DNA from: Clostridia bacterium
Lineage (GTDB): Bacteria > Bacillota > Clostridia > Oscillospirales > Acutalibacteraceae
Direction: 5' to 3'
Length of the DNA stretch: 64,000 bases
NCBI GenBank assembly: GCA_017471765.1
Contig: JAFURT010000008.1
Location: 1 to 64,000 of the forward strand
The position numbers and the translations under genes were made by a program. Position 1 is the first letter of the stretch. Every line of letters starts with the position of its first letter. The notes under the pieces are model-generated. The model saw only the letters and a list, made by a program, of their open reading frames with translations, did no database searches and was not told where the DNA came from. Of this stretch, positions 8,071 through 18,130 are shown piece after piece.

Positions 8071-8456
8071 TGGCCGGCGTTTCCAAAGGGGCGGCCGGTG
8101 AGGTGCTGGCAGCCAGATTTCTGCGGGATAAAGGATACACCATCCTTGCCTCCAATTACCGTTGCCGGCAAGGAGAAATAGACATAATTGCCACCGATCG
8201 GCGCTATATTGTTTTTGTCGAGGTAAAAACACGGCGCTCCGATTCCCTCTTTGCTCCTCGTGAGGCAGTCACCCAGGCCAAACAGCGGCGACTGCTTCAA
8301 ACAGCGGCGATATACCTGGCGCATCACGAGACTACCCTTCAGCCACGCTTTGATGTAGTGGAAGTGGTTACGGCTGGGGATGCGTCTATGAAGATAGAGG
8401 AGATCAACCATATCTTGGGCGCCTACGAAGCGGGGGATTTAGGTGCGGCTTTTTGA
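8070..8456 (+). CDS. YraN/UPF0102 family endonuclease-like protein
   Basis: 128 residues, normal family length. Restriction-endonuclease-like fold motifs: KGAAGE at the N-terminus, GEIDIIA, and the catalytic-type FVEVKTRRS. The cellular role is poorly defined, with DNA processing or recombination suggested. It starts at an ATGA overlap with rnhB and itself overlaps the next gene by 14 bases, so expression is tightly coupled. Confidence 0.88.
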   Translation: MAGVSKGAAGEVLAARFLRDKGYTILASNYRCRQGEIDIIATDRRYIVFVEVKTRRSDSLFAPREAVTQAKQRRLLQTAAIYLAHHETTLQPRFDVVEVVTAGDASMKIEEINHILGAYEAGDLGAAF

Positions 8457-9360
8457 CCTGCATTGCGATACGTTGAGCGAGGCCACCGATACCGGCGCCG
8501 CATTGGCAGAGAATTCACTGGCCATCGATCTGCGGCGAGGCAGACGGTATGAAAACTGGACACAGACTTTTGCCGCCTTTCTGCCGGACGGTCTGTCGGT
8601 GACGGATGCAAGACGGCGCTGTGCCACTTTGCTGGATACCGCAGAGGATTGGCGCAGAGCGTGTACGGAATACCGTCCGGTGCTGACTGCCGCTGATTTA
8701 CGGGATGAAACTGCCATCTGCCGGGCTCTGTTATCCATTGAGAACGGTGGAGTGCTGGCGGCTGACTATACCGGGCTTGCGGCGCTACACTGCCGAGGTG
8801 TCCGCATGGTGGGGATGACCTGGAATGGGGATAATACCTGGGGTTGCGGTTGCTTTGGCTCTGATGAGGGGTTGACAGCGGCCGGTGAACAGGCTGTCCG
8901 TGATCTGGAGGCCTTGTCTATCGTAGTGGATGTATCTCATTTAAACACATGTGGCTTTTATCAGCTGGAAAAACTGGCGAAGAGTCCCTTTGTGGCCACG
9001 CATTCCAATGCGGCGGCGGTGTGCCCACACCCGCGTAACCTGACCGATGAGCAGTTTGGCATTATCCGAGACCGAGGCGGCCTGGTTGGCCTCAACCTGT
9101 ACGGAGAGCATTTGGGCGGCTGGGATTTTGCCGCTGTACAGCGCCATCTGGAGCACTTCCTGTCCATGGATGGGGAGAGAACGGTGTGCTTTGGCACCGA
9201 TTTGGACGGCATGACGATTCCACCCACATGGAACGGCATAGCCATTATGCAAGGATTATGGCAGTATCTGCGAGACCGGGGATATCCGGACACCCTGCTG
9301 GATGCTGTGTTTTATGAAAATGCCCGGGCGTTTTTCGCAAGGGTGTTGGAGAATACCTGA
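8443..9360 (+). CDS. Membrane dipeptidase (peptidase family M19)
   Basis: 305 residues. Metal ligands of the M19 amidohydrolase fold are visible: DLHCDT at residues 5-10, a glutamate in SIENGG, and HSNAAAVCPHPRNLTDEQ, with FGTDLDGM near the C-terminus. It hydrolyses dipeptides, including some with D-residues. No signal peptide, so cytoplasmic despite the family name. GTG at 8443 follows a GGGGG site and overlaps yraN by 14 bases. It lacks the N-terminal extension of renal dipeptidase and matches the short bacterial form. Confidence 0.9.
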   Translation: MRLFDLHCDTLSEATDTGAALAENSLAIDLRRGRRYENWTQTFAAFLPDGLSVTDARRRCATLLDTAEDWRRACTEYRPVLTAADLRDETAICRALLSIENGGVLAADYTGLAALHCRGVRMVGMTWNGDNTWGCGCFGSDEGLTAAGEQAVRDLEALSIVVDVSHLNTCGFYQLEKLAKSPFVATHSNAAAVCPHPRNLTDEQFGIIRDRGGLVGLNLYGEHLGGWDFAAVQRHLEHFLSMDGERTVCFGTDLDGMTIPPTWNGIAIMQGLWQYLRDRGYPDTLLDAVFYENARAFFARVLENT

Positions 9361-9376
9361 GAAAAGAGGAAAAACT

Positions 9377-10873
9377 ATGCGCTACACCAGTACTCGAAAC
9401 AACAAGACCGATGTGACCGCCGCTAAGGCGATTGCCACCGGCATCTCGCCGGAGGGCGGCCTGTATGTGCCCACTGAGTTGCCGATTTTGTCTGCTACGG
9501 CGATTCAGGAGCTTGTACCGCTGTCCTATAAGGAACGGGCGGCTCGTATTCTGTCCCGGTTTTTGGGCGATTTTACAGTTGAGGAGACGACTGCTTGCTG
9601 TGAGGCGGCTTACGGTGACCGGTTTGATACGCCGGCTGTGGCACCGGTGGTCGACCTGGGCGAGGGACGGCATATCCTGGAATTGTGGCACGGCCCTACC
9701 TGCGCCTTTAAGGACATGGCTTTGCAGATTCTGCCCCATCTGATGCGGGTGTCGGTACAAAAGACCGCTCCCGGGCAGAAAATCGTCATTTTGGTGGCTA
9801 CCTCCGGTGACACCGGTAAGGCGGCGTTGGAGGGCTTCCGTGATGCCCCCGACACCCGGATACTGGTGTTTTACCCGGTGGATGGCGTCAGTGAAATGCA
9901 GCGTCTGCAGATGATCACCCAGGAAGGCGACAATGTGGGCGTGTGCGCCATCCGGGGCAATTTTGACGATGCCCAGACCGGCGTGAAGGCGCTGTTTACG
10001 GATGACGAGGTCATCTCCGCTTTGGAGAAGAACGGTATGCGCTTCTCCAGCGCCAACTCCATCAACTGGGGCCGGCTGGTGCCGCAGATTGTCTACTACA
10101 TTTCTTCCTACTGCGACCTGCTGGCCGCCGGTAGCATTGCTATGGGCGACCCCATTAATGTGGTGGTGCCCACCGGCAACTTTGGCAACATTTTGGCCGC
10201 CTATTACGCTAAGCGTATGGGATTACCCATCGCCAAGCTGATTTGTGCTTCCAACAAAAACCGGGTGCTGACCGATTTCTTCGAGACCGGTGTGTATGAT
10301 TGTAACCGCCCCTTCTATACCACTACCTCGCCGTCCATGGATATCCTGGTATCTTCCAACCTGGAGCGGCTGCTGTACCATCTGTCCGGGGAGAACAGCG
10401 AGGAGATTGCCGGGCTGATGGCCGGGCTGAAGAATGACCGTAAATATGCAGTGTCGCCTGCTGTGAAAGCACAGATGGACAACCTGTTCGCCGCCGGTTC
10501 GGCGGATGATGCCCTGGTGGAGGAGACCATCCAGCAGGTGTATACAGATAAGGGCTATCTGTTGGATACCCACACGGCGGTGGCTGTGGCGGTGTATGAG
10601 GACTATCGGGCTAAGACGGGGGATACCACGCCTACGGTGATTGCTTCCACCGCTAACCCGTACAAGTTTACCCCGTCTATTTTGGCGGCACTGGGTGGTG
10701 CTGAGGCGGAGAAACCCTATGACCAGATGCAGGAATTGCAGGCCAAGACCGGTTGGGCCATTCCGGCTCCGCTGGCCGGCTTAAATGTAAAGGAAATCCG
10801 CTTTACAGATGTGTGTGGCAATGATACGGCCTCTATGCAGCAGACGGTGTATCGGCTGTTGGATATGGCGTAA
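9377..10873 (+). CDS. thrC: Threonine synthase
   Basis: 498 residues. The PLP-binding lysine is in HGPTCAFKDMALQ; the phosphate loop is VATSGDTGKAAL, and NINWGR-type SINWGRLVPQ and PTGNFGN motifs follow, as in the long bacterial/fungal threonine synthases. It converts O-phosphohomoserine to threonine. ATG at 9377 is selected because GAGAAAAGAGGAAA precedes it and the protein then begins YTSTRN as the family does; the extension to 9302 lies in the dipeptidase gene. It follows that gene by 16 bases. Confidence 0.96.
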   Translation: MRYTSTRNNKTDVTAAKAIATGISPEGGLYVPTELPILSATAIQELVPLSYKERAARILSRFLGDFTVEETTACCEAAYGDRFDTPAVAPVVDLGEGRHILELWHGPTCAFKDMALQILPHLMRVSVQKTAPGQKIVILVATSGDTGKAALEGFRDAPDTRILVFYPVDGVSEMQRLQMITQEGDNVGVCAIRGNFDDAQTGVKALFTDDEVISALEKNGMRFSSANSINWGRLVPQIVYYISSYCDLLAAGSIAMGDPINVVVPTGNFGNILAAYYAKRMGLPIAKLICASNKNRVLTDFFETGVYDCNRPFYTTTSPSMDILVSSNLERLLYHLSGENSEEIAGLMAGLKNDRKYAVSPAVKAQMDNLFAAGSADDALVEETIQQVYTDKGYLLDTHTAVAVAVYEDYRAKTGDTTPTVIASTANPYKFTPSILAALGGAEAEKPYDQMQELQAKTGWAIPAPLAGLNVKEIRFTDVCGNDTASMQQTVYRLLDMA

Positions 10874-10888
10874 GCAGGAGGTATACTG

Positions 10889-11596
10889 ATGGCGTTATTT
10901 GCGATAGCGGATACCCATCTTTCTTTGGCAACAAACAAGACCATGACCGTTTTCTCCGGTTGGGACGACTATGTGGAGCGCCTGGAGAAAAACTGGCGAC
11001 AGCTGGTTGGCCCGGAGGATACGGTGGTTATTGCAGGGGATGTATCTTGGGGCATCAGTTTGGCACAAGCAGAGAAAGACTTTGCGTTTCTTGATAGCCT
11101 GCCGGGAAAAAAACTGCTTCTCAAAGGCAACCATGACTACTGGTGGACAACACGCCGGCAGATGGACCTGTTTTTTGAGGAACACGGCTTCGATACCCTG
11201 CGTATCGTCCATAATGATGCGGTTGTGGTCGGGGAAGATATGGTCGTTTGCGGTAGCCGAGGTTGGTTTTTTGATGCGGAGGAGGATGCCGACCGCAAGG
11301 TTCTCCTTCGGGAGGCCGGCCGGTTACGCACATCCATTCAGGCGGCAAAGGCTACCGGTTTGGAGCCGGTGGTGTTTCTTCATTATCCGCCGCTGTATGG
11401 TGACCAGCTCTGTCCGGAAATGGTGGAGGTTCTGCAAACAGAAGGAATTAAACGCTGTTACTATGGCCATGTCCATAGCGTAGGGATCCGCCTGGCCACT
11501 GAGGGGCTGGTTGACGGCATTGAATACCGCCTGATTTCGGCGGATGCATTGCGTTTTTGCCCTATTCTTGTGCGTCCTACGGAAAAATACCAGTAA
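10889..11596 (+). CDS. Metallophosphoesterase
   Basis: 235 residues of the calcineurin-like fold. The five motifs are all present: IADTHLS, AGDVSWG, LLKGNHDYW, HYPP and YGHVHS. It belongs to the cytoplasmic phosphohydrolase group common in Clostridia; the substrate is unknown. A GCAGGAGG site lies 6 bases before the ATG, 15 bases after thrC, so it is probably cotranscribed with it. No obvious terminator follows, only an A/T-rich stretch leading to the tig promoter. Confidence 0.9.
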   Translation: MALFAIADTHLSLATNKTMTVFSGWDDYVERLEKNWRQLVGPEDTVVIAGDVSWGISLAQAEKDFAFLDSLPGKKLLLKGNHDYWWTTRRQMDLFFEEHGFDTLRIVHNDAVVVGEDMVVCGSRGWFFDAEEDADRKVLLREAGRLRTSIQAAKATGLEPVVFLHYPPLYGDQLCPEMVEVLQTEGIKRCYYGHVHSVGIRLATEGLVDGIEYRLISADALRFCPILVRPTEKYQ

Positions 11597-11662
11597 AAAC
11601 GCAAAAAGTTTCAAATTTTCCCTATCTTTTTTTAAAAAAGTATAGCCAAAGCGAAACCAATA

Positions 11663-11671
11663 TGTTATAAT
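11663..11671 (+). promoter_or_regulatory. Extended -10 promoter of tig
   Basis: TGTTATAAT, an extended -10 element, 43 bases before the tig start codon; the -35 region is weak. Confidence 0.6.
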
Positions 11672-11713
11672 AGGGCGCAATGTGGCTAGGAAGGCCTAAT
11701 AGGAGGAATAGTA

Positions 11714-13036
11714 ATGAGTCTGAAAACTGCTACCAAACGTGAAGATGGTCGTGTCGAGCTGGAGATCGAGGTTGACGCTGCCAGCTTCGAGGCCGCTGTA
11801 AACGCTGCCTACAAGAAGGATGTCAAGAAGATGGCTGTGCCCGGCTTCCGCAAGGGCAAAGCTCCCCGTGCCATGATCGAGAAGATGTACGGCACTGGCG
11901 TGTTCTACGAGACCGCTATGAATGATGTGTACCCCAAGGCGCTGGATGAGGCGATCAAGGAGTCCGGCTACGAGTATGTCGAGGACAAGATTGACCTGGA
12001 CGTGGTCAGCGTTGGCCCTGAGGGCCTGGTGTTCAAGGCGGTTATCACCGTGAAGCCTGAGTGCAAGATGCGTGGCCATAAGAGCCTGAAGCTCACCCGC
12101 AAGGCGGTTGTTGTGACCGACGAGGATATCGATGCCGAGCTGACTCGCCTGCAGGAGCGCAATGCCCGCATGGTGTCTGTGGAGGATCGTGGCGCCGAGA
12201 TGGGCGATACCGTGACCTTTGATTTCGAGGGCTTCGTGGATGACGTGGCTTTCGAGGGCGGTAAGGGCGAAAATCACGCTCTGGTGCTGGGCTCCGGCCA
12301 GTTCATCCCCGGATTCGAGGAGCAGCTGGTGGGCGCTACGGTTGATGCCGAGCTGGATGTCAATGTAACCTTCCCCGAGGAGTACCATGCTGCTGAGCTG
12401 GCTGGTAAGCCTGCTGTGTTCAAGTGCAAGGTGCACAAGATCGAGAAGAAGGAACTGCCGGCCATCGATGACGAGCTGATCAAAGACGCCACCGAGTTCG
12501 AGACGGTTGACGAGTTCAAAGCAGATGCCAAGAAGCGTCTGGAGGAGCAGCGCAATAAGGCGGCTGACGCCGAGGTGGATGAGCAGATCGCCGACGGCCT
12601 GATCCGTTGCCTGAAGGCGGATATCCCTGCCGCTATGTACGAGCGTGCTATCGATGACCGTATCCAGGACTTCGGTTACCGTCTGCAGAGCCAGGGCCTA
12701 AGCCTGGATCTGTACCTGCAGTACACCGGTATGGACGTGGAGACCTTCCGTGACAGCTTCCGTGAGCAGGCTGAGAAGCAGGTCAAGGTGCGTCTGGCCC
12801 TGGAGACTGTTGCCAAGCAGGATAACATCACTGCTACCGATGAGGATCTGGAGGCTGAGTATGCCAGCCTGGCCGAGATGTACCACATGGAGGTGGAGCA
12901 GGTTAAGGCGGCTATTCCCGCTACCGAGCTGGCCAAGGATGTGGTCGTCCGCAAGGCGATGGACTTCGTCCGTAGCAAGTCCACCATCACCACGGTGACG
13001 GAGGATGCGGCCGAGGAAAAAGCGGCAGAAGAATAA
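11714..13036 (+). CDS. tig: Trigger factor chaperone and peptidyl-prolyl isomerase
   Basis: 440 residues. The N-terminal ribosome-binding domain carries the signature VPGFRKGKAPRAMIEK (about residues 43-58), the middle FKBP-type domain has GDTVTFDFEGFVDD, and a helical C-terminal domain follows, ending in an acidic Ala/Glu tail. It binds the ribosome exit tunnel and shields nascent chains. It has its own promoter and AGGAGG site. It heads the tig-clpP-clpX-lon-engB proteostasis block typical of bacteria. Confidence 0.97.
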   Translation: MSLKTATKREDGRVELEIEVDAASFEAAVNAAYKKDVKKMAVPGFRKGKAPRAMIEKMYGTGVFYETAMNDVYPKALDEAIKESGYEYVEDKIDLDVVSVGPEGLVFKAVITVKPECKMRGHKSLKLTRKAVVVTDEDIDAELTRLQERNARMVSVEDRGAEMGDTVTFDFEGFVDDVAFEGGKGENHALVLGSGQFIPGFEEQLVGATVDAELDVNVTFPEEYHAAELAGKPAVFKCKVHKIEKKELPAIDDELIKDATEFETVDEFKADAKKRLEEQRNKAADAEVDEQIADGLIRCLKADIPAAMYERAIDDRIQDFGYRLQSQGLSLDLYLQYTGMDVETFRDSFREQAEKQVKVRLALETVAKQDNITATDEDLEAEYASLAEMYHMEVEQVKAAIPATELAKDVVVRKAMDFVRSKSTITTVTEDAAEEKAAEE

Positions 13037-13063
13037 TCAGCCGATAATTGCTTAAAGCCCGAT

Positions 13064-13092
13064 TTCCCTGCCCATACTCTTTGGGCAGGGAA
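13064..13092 (+). terminator. Hairpin between tig and clpP
   Basis: TTCCCTGCCCA pairs with TGGGCAGGGAA over a 7-base loop; the T-tract after it is short. A TATAAT at 13102-13107 lies just downstream and probably restarts transcription for clpP, with the weak -35-like TTGGGC inside the hairpin's 3' arm. Confidence 0.6.
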
Positions 13093-13132
13093 TTTCGCCT
13101 ATATAATCAGTGACGAAAGAGAGGAACCAACC

Positions 13133-13717
13133 ATGAGTTTTGTGCCTTATGTTGTGGAGCAGACCAGCCGTGGCGAGCGTAGCTACGATATTTTTTCCCG
13201 CCTGTTAAACGACCGCATCATTATGCTGTCGGACGAGGTGAATGATGCTACGGCTTCCCTGGTGGTTGCCCAGCTGTTGTATCTTGAGGGCCAGGACCCG
13301 GACAAGGATATTCACCTGTATATTAATAGCCCGGGCGGTTCCATCTCCGCCGGCATGGCGATTTATGACACCATGCAGTACATCAAGTGTGATGTGTCCA
13401 CCATCTGTGTCGGCCTTGCCGCCAGCATGGGGAGTTTCCTGCTGGCCGCCGGTGCCAAGGGTAAGCGCCTGACGCTGCCCAACAGCGAGATCATGATTCA
13501 TCAGCCCTTGGGCGGTGCCCGTGGACAGGCATCGGATATTAAAATTCAGGCCGATCACATTCTGTTTATCCGCAACCGTATGAACCGCATTCTGTCCGAA
13601 ATGACCGGCCAGCCCATGGAGGTCATCGAGCGTGATACCGACCGTGACAACTGGATGACCGCTGAGGATGCTGTGCGCTATGGTTTGGTGGACAAGGTCG
13701 TTGACCGGCGTTTGTAA
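13133..13717 (+). CDS. clpP: ATP-dependent Clp protease proteolytic subunit
   Basis: 194 residues, standard length. Catalytic triad Ser98 (GLAASMGS), His123 (MIHQPLGG) and Asp172 (ERDTDRD). It forms the double-heptameric protease chamber fed by ClpX, which is encoded 18-24 bases downstream. GAGAGGAA precedes the ATG. No propeptide of note. Confidence 0.98.
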   Translation: MSFVPYVVEQTSRGERSYDIFSRLLNDRIIMLSDEVNDATASLVVAQLLYLEGQDPDKDIHLYINSPGGSISAGMAIYDTMQYIKCDVSTICVGLAASMGSFLLAAGAKGKRLTLPNSEIMIHQPLGGARGQASDIKIQADHILFIRNRMNRILSEMTGQPMEVIERDTDRDNWMTAEDAVRYGLVDKVVDRRL

Positions 13718-13741
13718 TTCCGGAGGTGTAAGGTTTTGGCC

Positions 13742-15055
13742 ATGAATGATGATATGAAGCCACGGGTGTGCTGCTCTTTTTGCGGTAAGCCGCAGGAGGA
13801 GGTCGAGCAGCTGATCGCCGGCCCCGGTGTGTTTATCTGCAATGAGTGCATCGAGCTGTGCGAGAGCTTACTGGATCCGGAGCAGAAACCCGTACGCCGC
13901 CGCCCGTTGGAGAAGGAGGATACAGCTCCGCCGGTGCTTCCAACACCCCATGAGATTAAGGCGCGCCTGGACGAATATGTGATTGGCCAGGATGATGCTA
14001 AAATCACCCTGTCGGTGGCTGTGTACAACCACTATAAACGCATTTACTTCGGCTCCGGACTGGATGCTGAGCTGGGCAAAAGCAATGTGCTGATGCTCGG
14101 CCCTACCGGTGTTGGTAAGACGGCCCTGGCGCAGACGCTGGCGAAGGCGCTGGATGTGCCGTTTGCCATTGCGGATGCCACTACGCTGACCGAGGCCGGC
14201 TATGTGGGCGAGGACGTGGAGAACATCCTGTTGCGCCTGATCCAGGCGGCTGATTACGATGTGGAGCGTGCCCAGCGTGGCATTATCTACGTGGACGAGA
14301 TTGATAAAATCTCCCGCCGCAGTGAAAATCCCTCCATTACCCGGGATGTCAGCGGTGAGGGTGTCCAGCAGGCACTGTTGAAAATCCTGGAGGGGACGGT
14401 AGCCAATGTCCCGCCCGGCGGTGGTCGTAAGCACCCCCAGCAGGAGTTTATTCAGATCGATACCACCAACATCCTGTTCATTTTGGGCGGTGCCTTTGAC
14501 GGCATGACCCAGACCATCGAGAAGCGTGTCAGTGCCGGCTCTTTGGGCTTTGGCAACCAGGTGAAATCCAAAAAGGATGCCGACAGCGCCGCCCTGCTCA
14601 AGCAGGTGGTGCCCCAGGATCTGGTCAAATATGGCCTTATCCCGGAGCTGGTTGGCCGTATGCCGGTCATCACCACGCTGGAGATGCTGGATGCCGAGGC
14701 GTTGGTGCGGATACTCACCGAGCCGAAGAATGCCATCCTCAAGCAGTACAAAGAGCTGTTCCGGCTGGACGGCGTGGAACTGGCCTTTACGGACGATGCC
14801 CTGCGTGCGGTGGCGGAGGAGACACTCAAGCGCAACACCGGCGCCCGTGGTCTGCGTGCGGTGATGGAGGGGCTGCTTACCCGGCTCATGTTTGATATTC
14901 CCTCCGACCCCACGGTGGAAAAGGTGTTACTGACTGCCGCCTGTATCACAGAGGGGGCCAAGCCGGATATTATCTACAACCCGGATAAGAAAAATCGCCG
15001 TCTGCCGGCGGCCAAGGGCAAGGCTGCCCCTCGCCGTAAGGCAACAAACGGCTAA
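13742..15055 (+). CDS. clpX: ATP-dependent Clp protease ATP-binding subunit ClpX
   Basis: About 437 residues. N-terminal four-cysteine zinc finger (CSFCGK...CNECIELC), AAA+ domain with Walker [13 protein letters not shown], Walker [10 protein letters not shown], sensor and the [13 protein letters not shown] segment [13 protein letters not shown]. It unfolds substrates for ClpP. ATG at 13742 is chosen; a TTG at 13736 has better spacing from GGAGG (13722-13726) and would add two residues. The Ala/Lys/Arg-rich C-terminal tail is longer than usual. Confidence 0.97.
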   Translation: MNDDMKPRVCCSFCGKPQEEVEQLIAGPGVFICNECIELCESLLDPEQKPVRRRPLEKEDTAPPVLPTPHEIKARLDEYVIGQDDAKITLSVAVYNHYKRIYFGSGLDAELGKSNVLMLGPTGVGKTALAQTLAKALDVPFAIADATTLTEAGYVGEDVENILLRLIQAADYDVERAQRGIIYVDEIDKISRRSENPSITRDVSGEGVQQALLKILEGTVANVPPGGGRKHPQQEFIQIDTTNILFILGGAFDGMTQTIEKRVSAGSLGFGNQVKSKKDADSAALLKQVVPQDLVKYGLIPELVGRMPVITTLEMLDAEALVRILTEPKNAILKQYKELFRLDGVELAFTDDALRAVAEETLKRNTGARGLRAVMEGLLTRLMFDIPSDPTVEKVLLTAACITEGAKPDIIYNPDKKNRRLPAAKGKAAPRRKATNG

Positions 15056-15065
15056 TAGTCTTTTT

Positions 15066-15094
15066 TCGGTCGGGTTCGCTTGCGGTCCGACCGA
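15066..15094 (+). terminator. Hairpin between clpX and lon
   Basis: TCGGTCGG pairs with CCGACCGA over a 13-base loop. The T-run precedes rather than follows the stem, so this is a weak terminator or a processing/stability element. Confidence 0.4.
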
Positions 15095-15121
15095 TTTCTT
15101 CGATAAAGAGGTGATACATAT

Positions 15122-17461
15122 ATGGCAACGAGAGTCAATCGGGTCACCACCCTGCCTATGTTGGTATTGCGGGGGCTTGTCTGCTTTCCTGAAACAGTCA
15201 TCCACTTTGATGTGGGACGACTGAAATCCGTTGCTGCCCTGAATGCGGCGATGGAAAAGGATCAGCGTGTTTTCCTGGTTGCCCAGAAAGACGTGACCCT
15301 TGATGACCCAGAGCCCCACGATCTGTACCGGATGGGCGTTGTGGCCCGGGTACGGCAGATCGTCAAGCTTCCTCATGATAATTTCCGTATTATCGTCGAA
15401 GGTGAATACAGAGCAACTGCGGTGGAAATTCTGCAATGCGATCCGTACTTCATAGTTGTGGCCCAGGAGCGGCTGGATCGCCCGGTGACACCCCCTCTCC
15501 TGGAGGAGGCTCTGGTGCGTGAGTGTCGGCACACCTTCGACCGCTATGCCGATTTGGTGCCGAAGATGGCGCCGGATGTGCTGATGGGCGTTGCGTCGGA
15601 TAAAAAGGCCGGCCACCTGGCGGATTTTATTGCCAGCAATCTGCCCATGCCGATGGAGGAGAAACAGCGCATTCTCAACCTGCAGTCCATCCAATTACGG
15701 ATGGAGACACTGCTCCGCACCCTGGACAAAGAGTGCCAGGTGCTGGAGCTGGAAAAGAAAATTGAAGACAAAGTCCAAGCCCAGATGGATGAAAATCAGC
15801 GGGAGTACTATCTGCGTGAGCAGATGCGTGCCATTTCCGAGGAGCTGGGGGAGGGAGAGGACCCGCTGGAGGAGTCGGCCGAGTATGCCAAAGCGATTGA
15901 CAAACTCCATTTGACTGAAGAGGTCAGTGCTGCCCTCCGCAAGGAGTGCCGGAAGCTGTCGAAGATGCCCCACGGCTCCCACGAGGCGACGGTGGTGCGG
16001 ACGTACTTGGATACCTGCTTGTCTTTGCCGTGGAATACTGTGACGGAGGATAACCTTGACCTGTCCCGTGCACGGCGTATCCTTGACAGAGATCACGATG
16101 GCTTGGAAAAAGTGAAGGAGCGTATTGTCGAGGCCCTGGCTGTGCGGCAGTTGTCTGCCGAAATGAAGGGCCAGGTGCTCTGCCTGGTAGGCCCTCCCGG
16201 TGTGGGAAAAACCTCCATCGCCCGCTCGATTGCCGAGGCTATGGGACGCAAATACGTGCGTGTGTCCCTGGGCGGTGTCCGGGACGAGTCCGAGATTCGG
16301 GGCCATCGTCGCACCTATGTGGGGGCAATGCCCGGGCGTATTATTAACGCCATCAAACTGGCCGGCAGTAAAAATCCGTTGATCCTGCTGGACGAGATCG
16401 ATAAGATGGGCAACGACTTCCGAGGTGACCCGGCCTCTGCCATGCTGGAGGTGCTGGATATAGAGCAGAACAGCGCCTTCCGTGACCACTACATCGACCT
16501 GCCTTTTGACTTGTCGGAGGTGCTGTTTGTCACTACGGCCAACGATGCTTCCTCCATTCCGGCACCGCTGTATGACCGGATGGACGTGATTACCCTCACC
16601 AGTTATACAGCCGAGGAGAAAAAGCGGATTGCCAAGCGACATCTGCTCAAAAAGCAGATGAAGAAGCACGGCCTGTCTGCTAAGCAGCTCCGTGTGGCGG
16701 ATGGTGCGATCAGTCGCATCATCGAGGGGTATACCGCCGAGGCCGGTGTGCGTACTTTGGAGCGTCGGCTGGCCGATTTGTGCCGGAAGACCGCTACCGC
16801 CCTGGTGGATGGTGATTGTGACAGCGTGTCCGTGACCGCCGCTAATCTGGAAAAGTATCTGGGGCCGGTGAAATATAAGGATGACCACCGCAATCATCGG
16901 GATGAGATCGGCGTGGTGAACGGCCTGGCTTGGACGGCAGTCGGTGGCGCCACGATGCCGGTGGAGGTGGCGGTGCTGGATGGTTCCGGCAAGCTGGAAT
17001 TGACTGGCAACCTGGGCGATGTGATGAAAGAATCTGCCCGGACAGCCATCAGTTACGTCCGGTCCCGTGCCTCCGATTGGCACATCGACAGCGATTTCTA
17101 TAAGAATAAGGACATCCATATCCATGTTCCGGAAGGGGCAGTGCCGAAGGATGGCCCCTCTGCCGGTGTGACGATGGCAACAGCAATCGTATCTGCCCTG
17201 ACCGGTATTCCGGTAAAGGGAGACGTAGCCATGACCGGCGAAATCTCTCTGCGTGGCCGGGTAATGCCCATCGGTGGCTTGCGTGAGAAGGCAATGGCGG
17301 CGTACACACACAACTTAACCACCGTCATTATCCCGGAGGATAATTCAGCCGACCTGAGCGAGGTAGATGCCGCTGTGAAGGAGAAAACCAGCTTTATTAC
17401 CGCCCGCACCCTGGATACGGTGATTAACCATGCCTTGACAGCCGACCCGGCTAAGGCTTAA
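15122..17461 (+). CDS. lon: ATP-dependent protease Lon
   Basis: 779 residues. N-terminal substrate-binding LAN domain (LPMLVLRGLVCFPE), AAA+ domain with Walker A GPPGVGKTS (about residues 356-364) and Walker B LILLDEIDK, and a C-terminal protease domain with the Ser680-Lys723 dyad (PKDGPSAGV and GGLREKAMA). It degrades misfolded and regulatory proteins in the cytosol. An AGAGGTG site precedes the ATG. A hairpin separates it from clpX. Confidence 0.98.
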   Translation: MATRVNRVTTLPMLVLRGLVCFPETVIHFDVGRLKSVAALNAAMEKDQRVFLVAQKDVTLDDPEPHDLYRMGVVARVRQIVKLPHDNFRIIVEGEYRATAVEILQCDPYFIVVAQERLDRPVTPPLLEEALVRECRHTFDRYADLVPKMAPDVLMGVASDKKAGHLADFIASNLPMPMEEKQRILNLQSIQLRMETLLRTLDKECQVLELEKKIEDKVQAQMDENQREYYLREQMRAISEELGEGEDPLEESAEYAKAIDKLHLTEEVSAALRKECRKLSKMPHGSHEATVVRTYLDTCLSLPWNTVTEDNLDLSRARRILDRDHDGLEKVKERIVEALAVRQLSAEMKGQVLCLVGPPGVGKTSIARSIAEAMGRKYVRVSLGGVRDESEIRGHRRTYVGAMPGRIINAIKLAGSKNPLILLDEIDKMGNDFRGDPASAMLEVLDIEQNSAFRDHYIDLPFDLSEVLFVTTANDASSIPAPLYDRMDVITLTSYTAEEKKRIAKRHLLKKQMKKHGLSAKQLRVADGAISRIIEGYTAEAGVRTLERRLADLCRKTATALVDGDCDSVSVTAANLEKYLGPVKYKDDHRNHRDEIGVVNGLAWTAVGGATMPVEVAVLDGSGKLELTGNLGDVMKESARTAISYVRSRASDWHIDSDFYKNKDIHIHVPEGAVPKDGPSAGVTMATAIVSALTGIPVKGDVAMTGEISLRGRVMPIGGLREKAMAAYTHNLTTVIIPEDNSADLSEVDAAVKEKTSFITARTLDTVINHALTADPAKA

Positions 17462-17478
17462 AAGGGGAGGATTGCACA

Positions 17479-18063
17479 GTGAATATCCATTCTGCAACCT
17501 TTGAACTGTCTGCCGGTATTTCCGGCCAGTTACCGGCCTCGACTCTGCCTGAGGTGGCCTTTTCCGGGCGTTCCAATGTGGGAAAATCCTCTTTGATTAA
17601 CCGGCTTTTGAGCCGCAAGACACTGGCTCGTACCAGCGCAACCCCCGGCAAGACTGCAACGGTCAATTTTTACCGACTGGATACGCTTCGGCTGGTGGAT
17701 CTGCCCGGATATGGGTATGCTAAGGTGTCGGATCATGAACGCCGCCGTTGGTCTGAACTTATTGAAGGTTATTTTAATGATGACCGTGACCTGCGTCTGG
17801 TACTGCAACTGTTGGATATCCGCCATACCCCCAGCAAGGATGATTATCAGATGTTGGACTATATGGTGGAGCGTGAAATTCCCTTCATTGTGGTGTTGAC
17901 TAAGGCGGATAAACTCAACAAAACCGAACGAGCCAAGCGCTTGGCCGCTTTTGAAGAGGAACTGGCTGATTTTGAGGGTGTGACCTGTATTCCGTTCTCT
18001 GCCACCAATGGCGAGGGTGCCAATGACCTGCTGGATATCATCCGTCAGGTTACTGAAGAGTAA
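17479..18063 (+). CDS. engB: Ribosome biogenesis GTP-binding protein EngB/YsxC
   Basis: 194 residues. G1 GRSNVGKSSLINRLL, G3 DLPGYGYAKV, G4 TKADK. It is needed for late 50S assembly. Starts at GTG with GGGGAGG 8 bases upstream, 17 bases after lon, the classic lon-ysxC arrangement. Ends the block at a strong terminator. Confidence 0.96.
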   Translation: MNIHSATFELSAGISGQLPASTLPEVAFSGRSNVGKSSLINRLLSRKTLARTSATPGKTATVNFYRLDTLRLVDLPGYGYAKVSDHERRRWSELIEGYFNDDRDLRLVLQLLDIRHTPSKDDYQMLDYMVEREIPFIVVLTKADKLNKTERAKRLAAFEEELADFEGVTCIPFSATNGEGANDLLDIIRQVTEE

Positions 18064-18074
18064 ATCAAATAGTG

Positions 18075-18109
18075 AAAAGGCCCTGTTTCCAACGGAAACA
18101 GGGCCTTTT
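18075..18109. terminator. Bidirectional terminator between engB and argS
   Basis: A 16-bp stem AAAAGGCCCTGTTTCC with its complement around an AAC loop, flanked by A and T runs, between convergent genes. Confidence 0.92.
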
Positions 18110-18130
18110 TGTGTGTGAAGCAATTTAACT

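Noticed and set aside
13064..13107. Hairpin before clpP considered as a heat-shock (CIRCE) operator
   Set aside because: The stem TTCCCTGCCCA does not resemble CIRCE (TTAGCACTC repeats), and no CtsR-type heptad repeat is clear.
15695..17311. 538-codon minus-strand open frame inside lon
   Set aside because: Antisense shadow of a fully conserved Lon protease; no recognisable motif.
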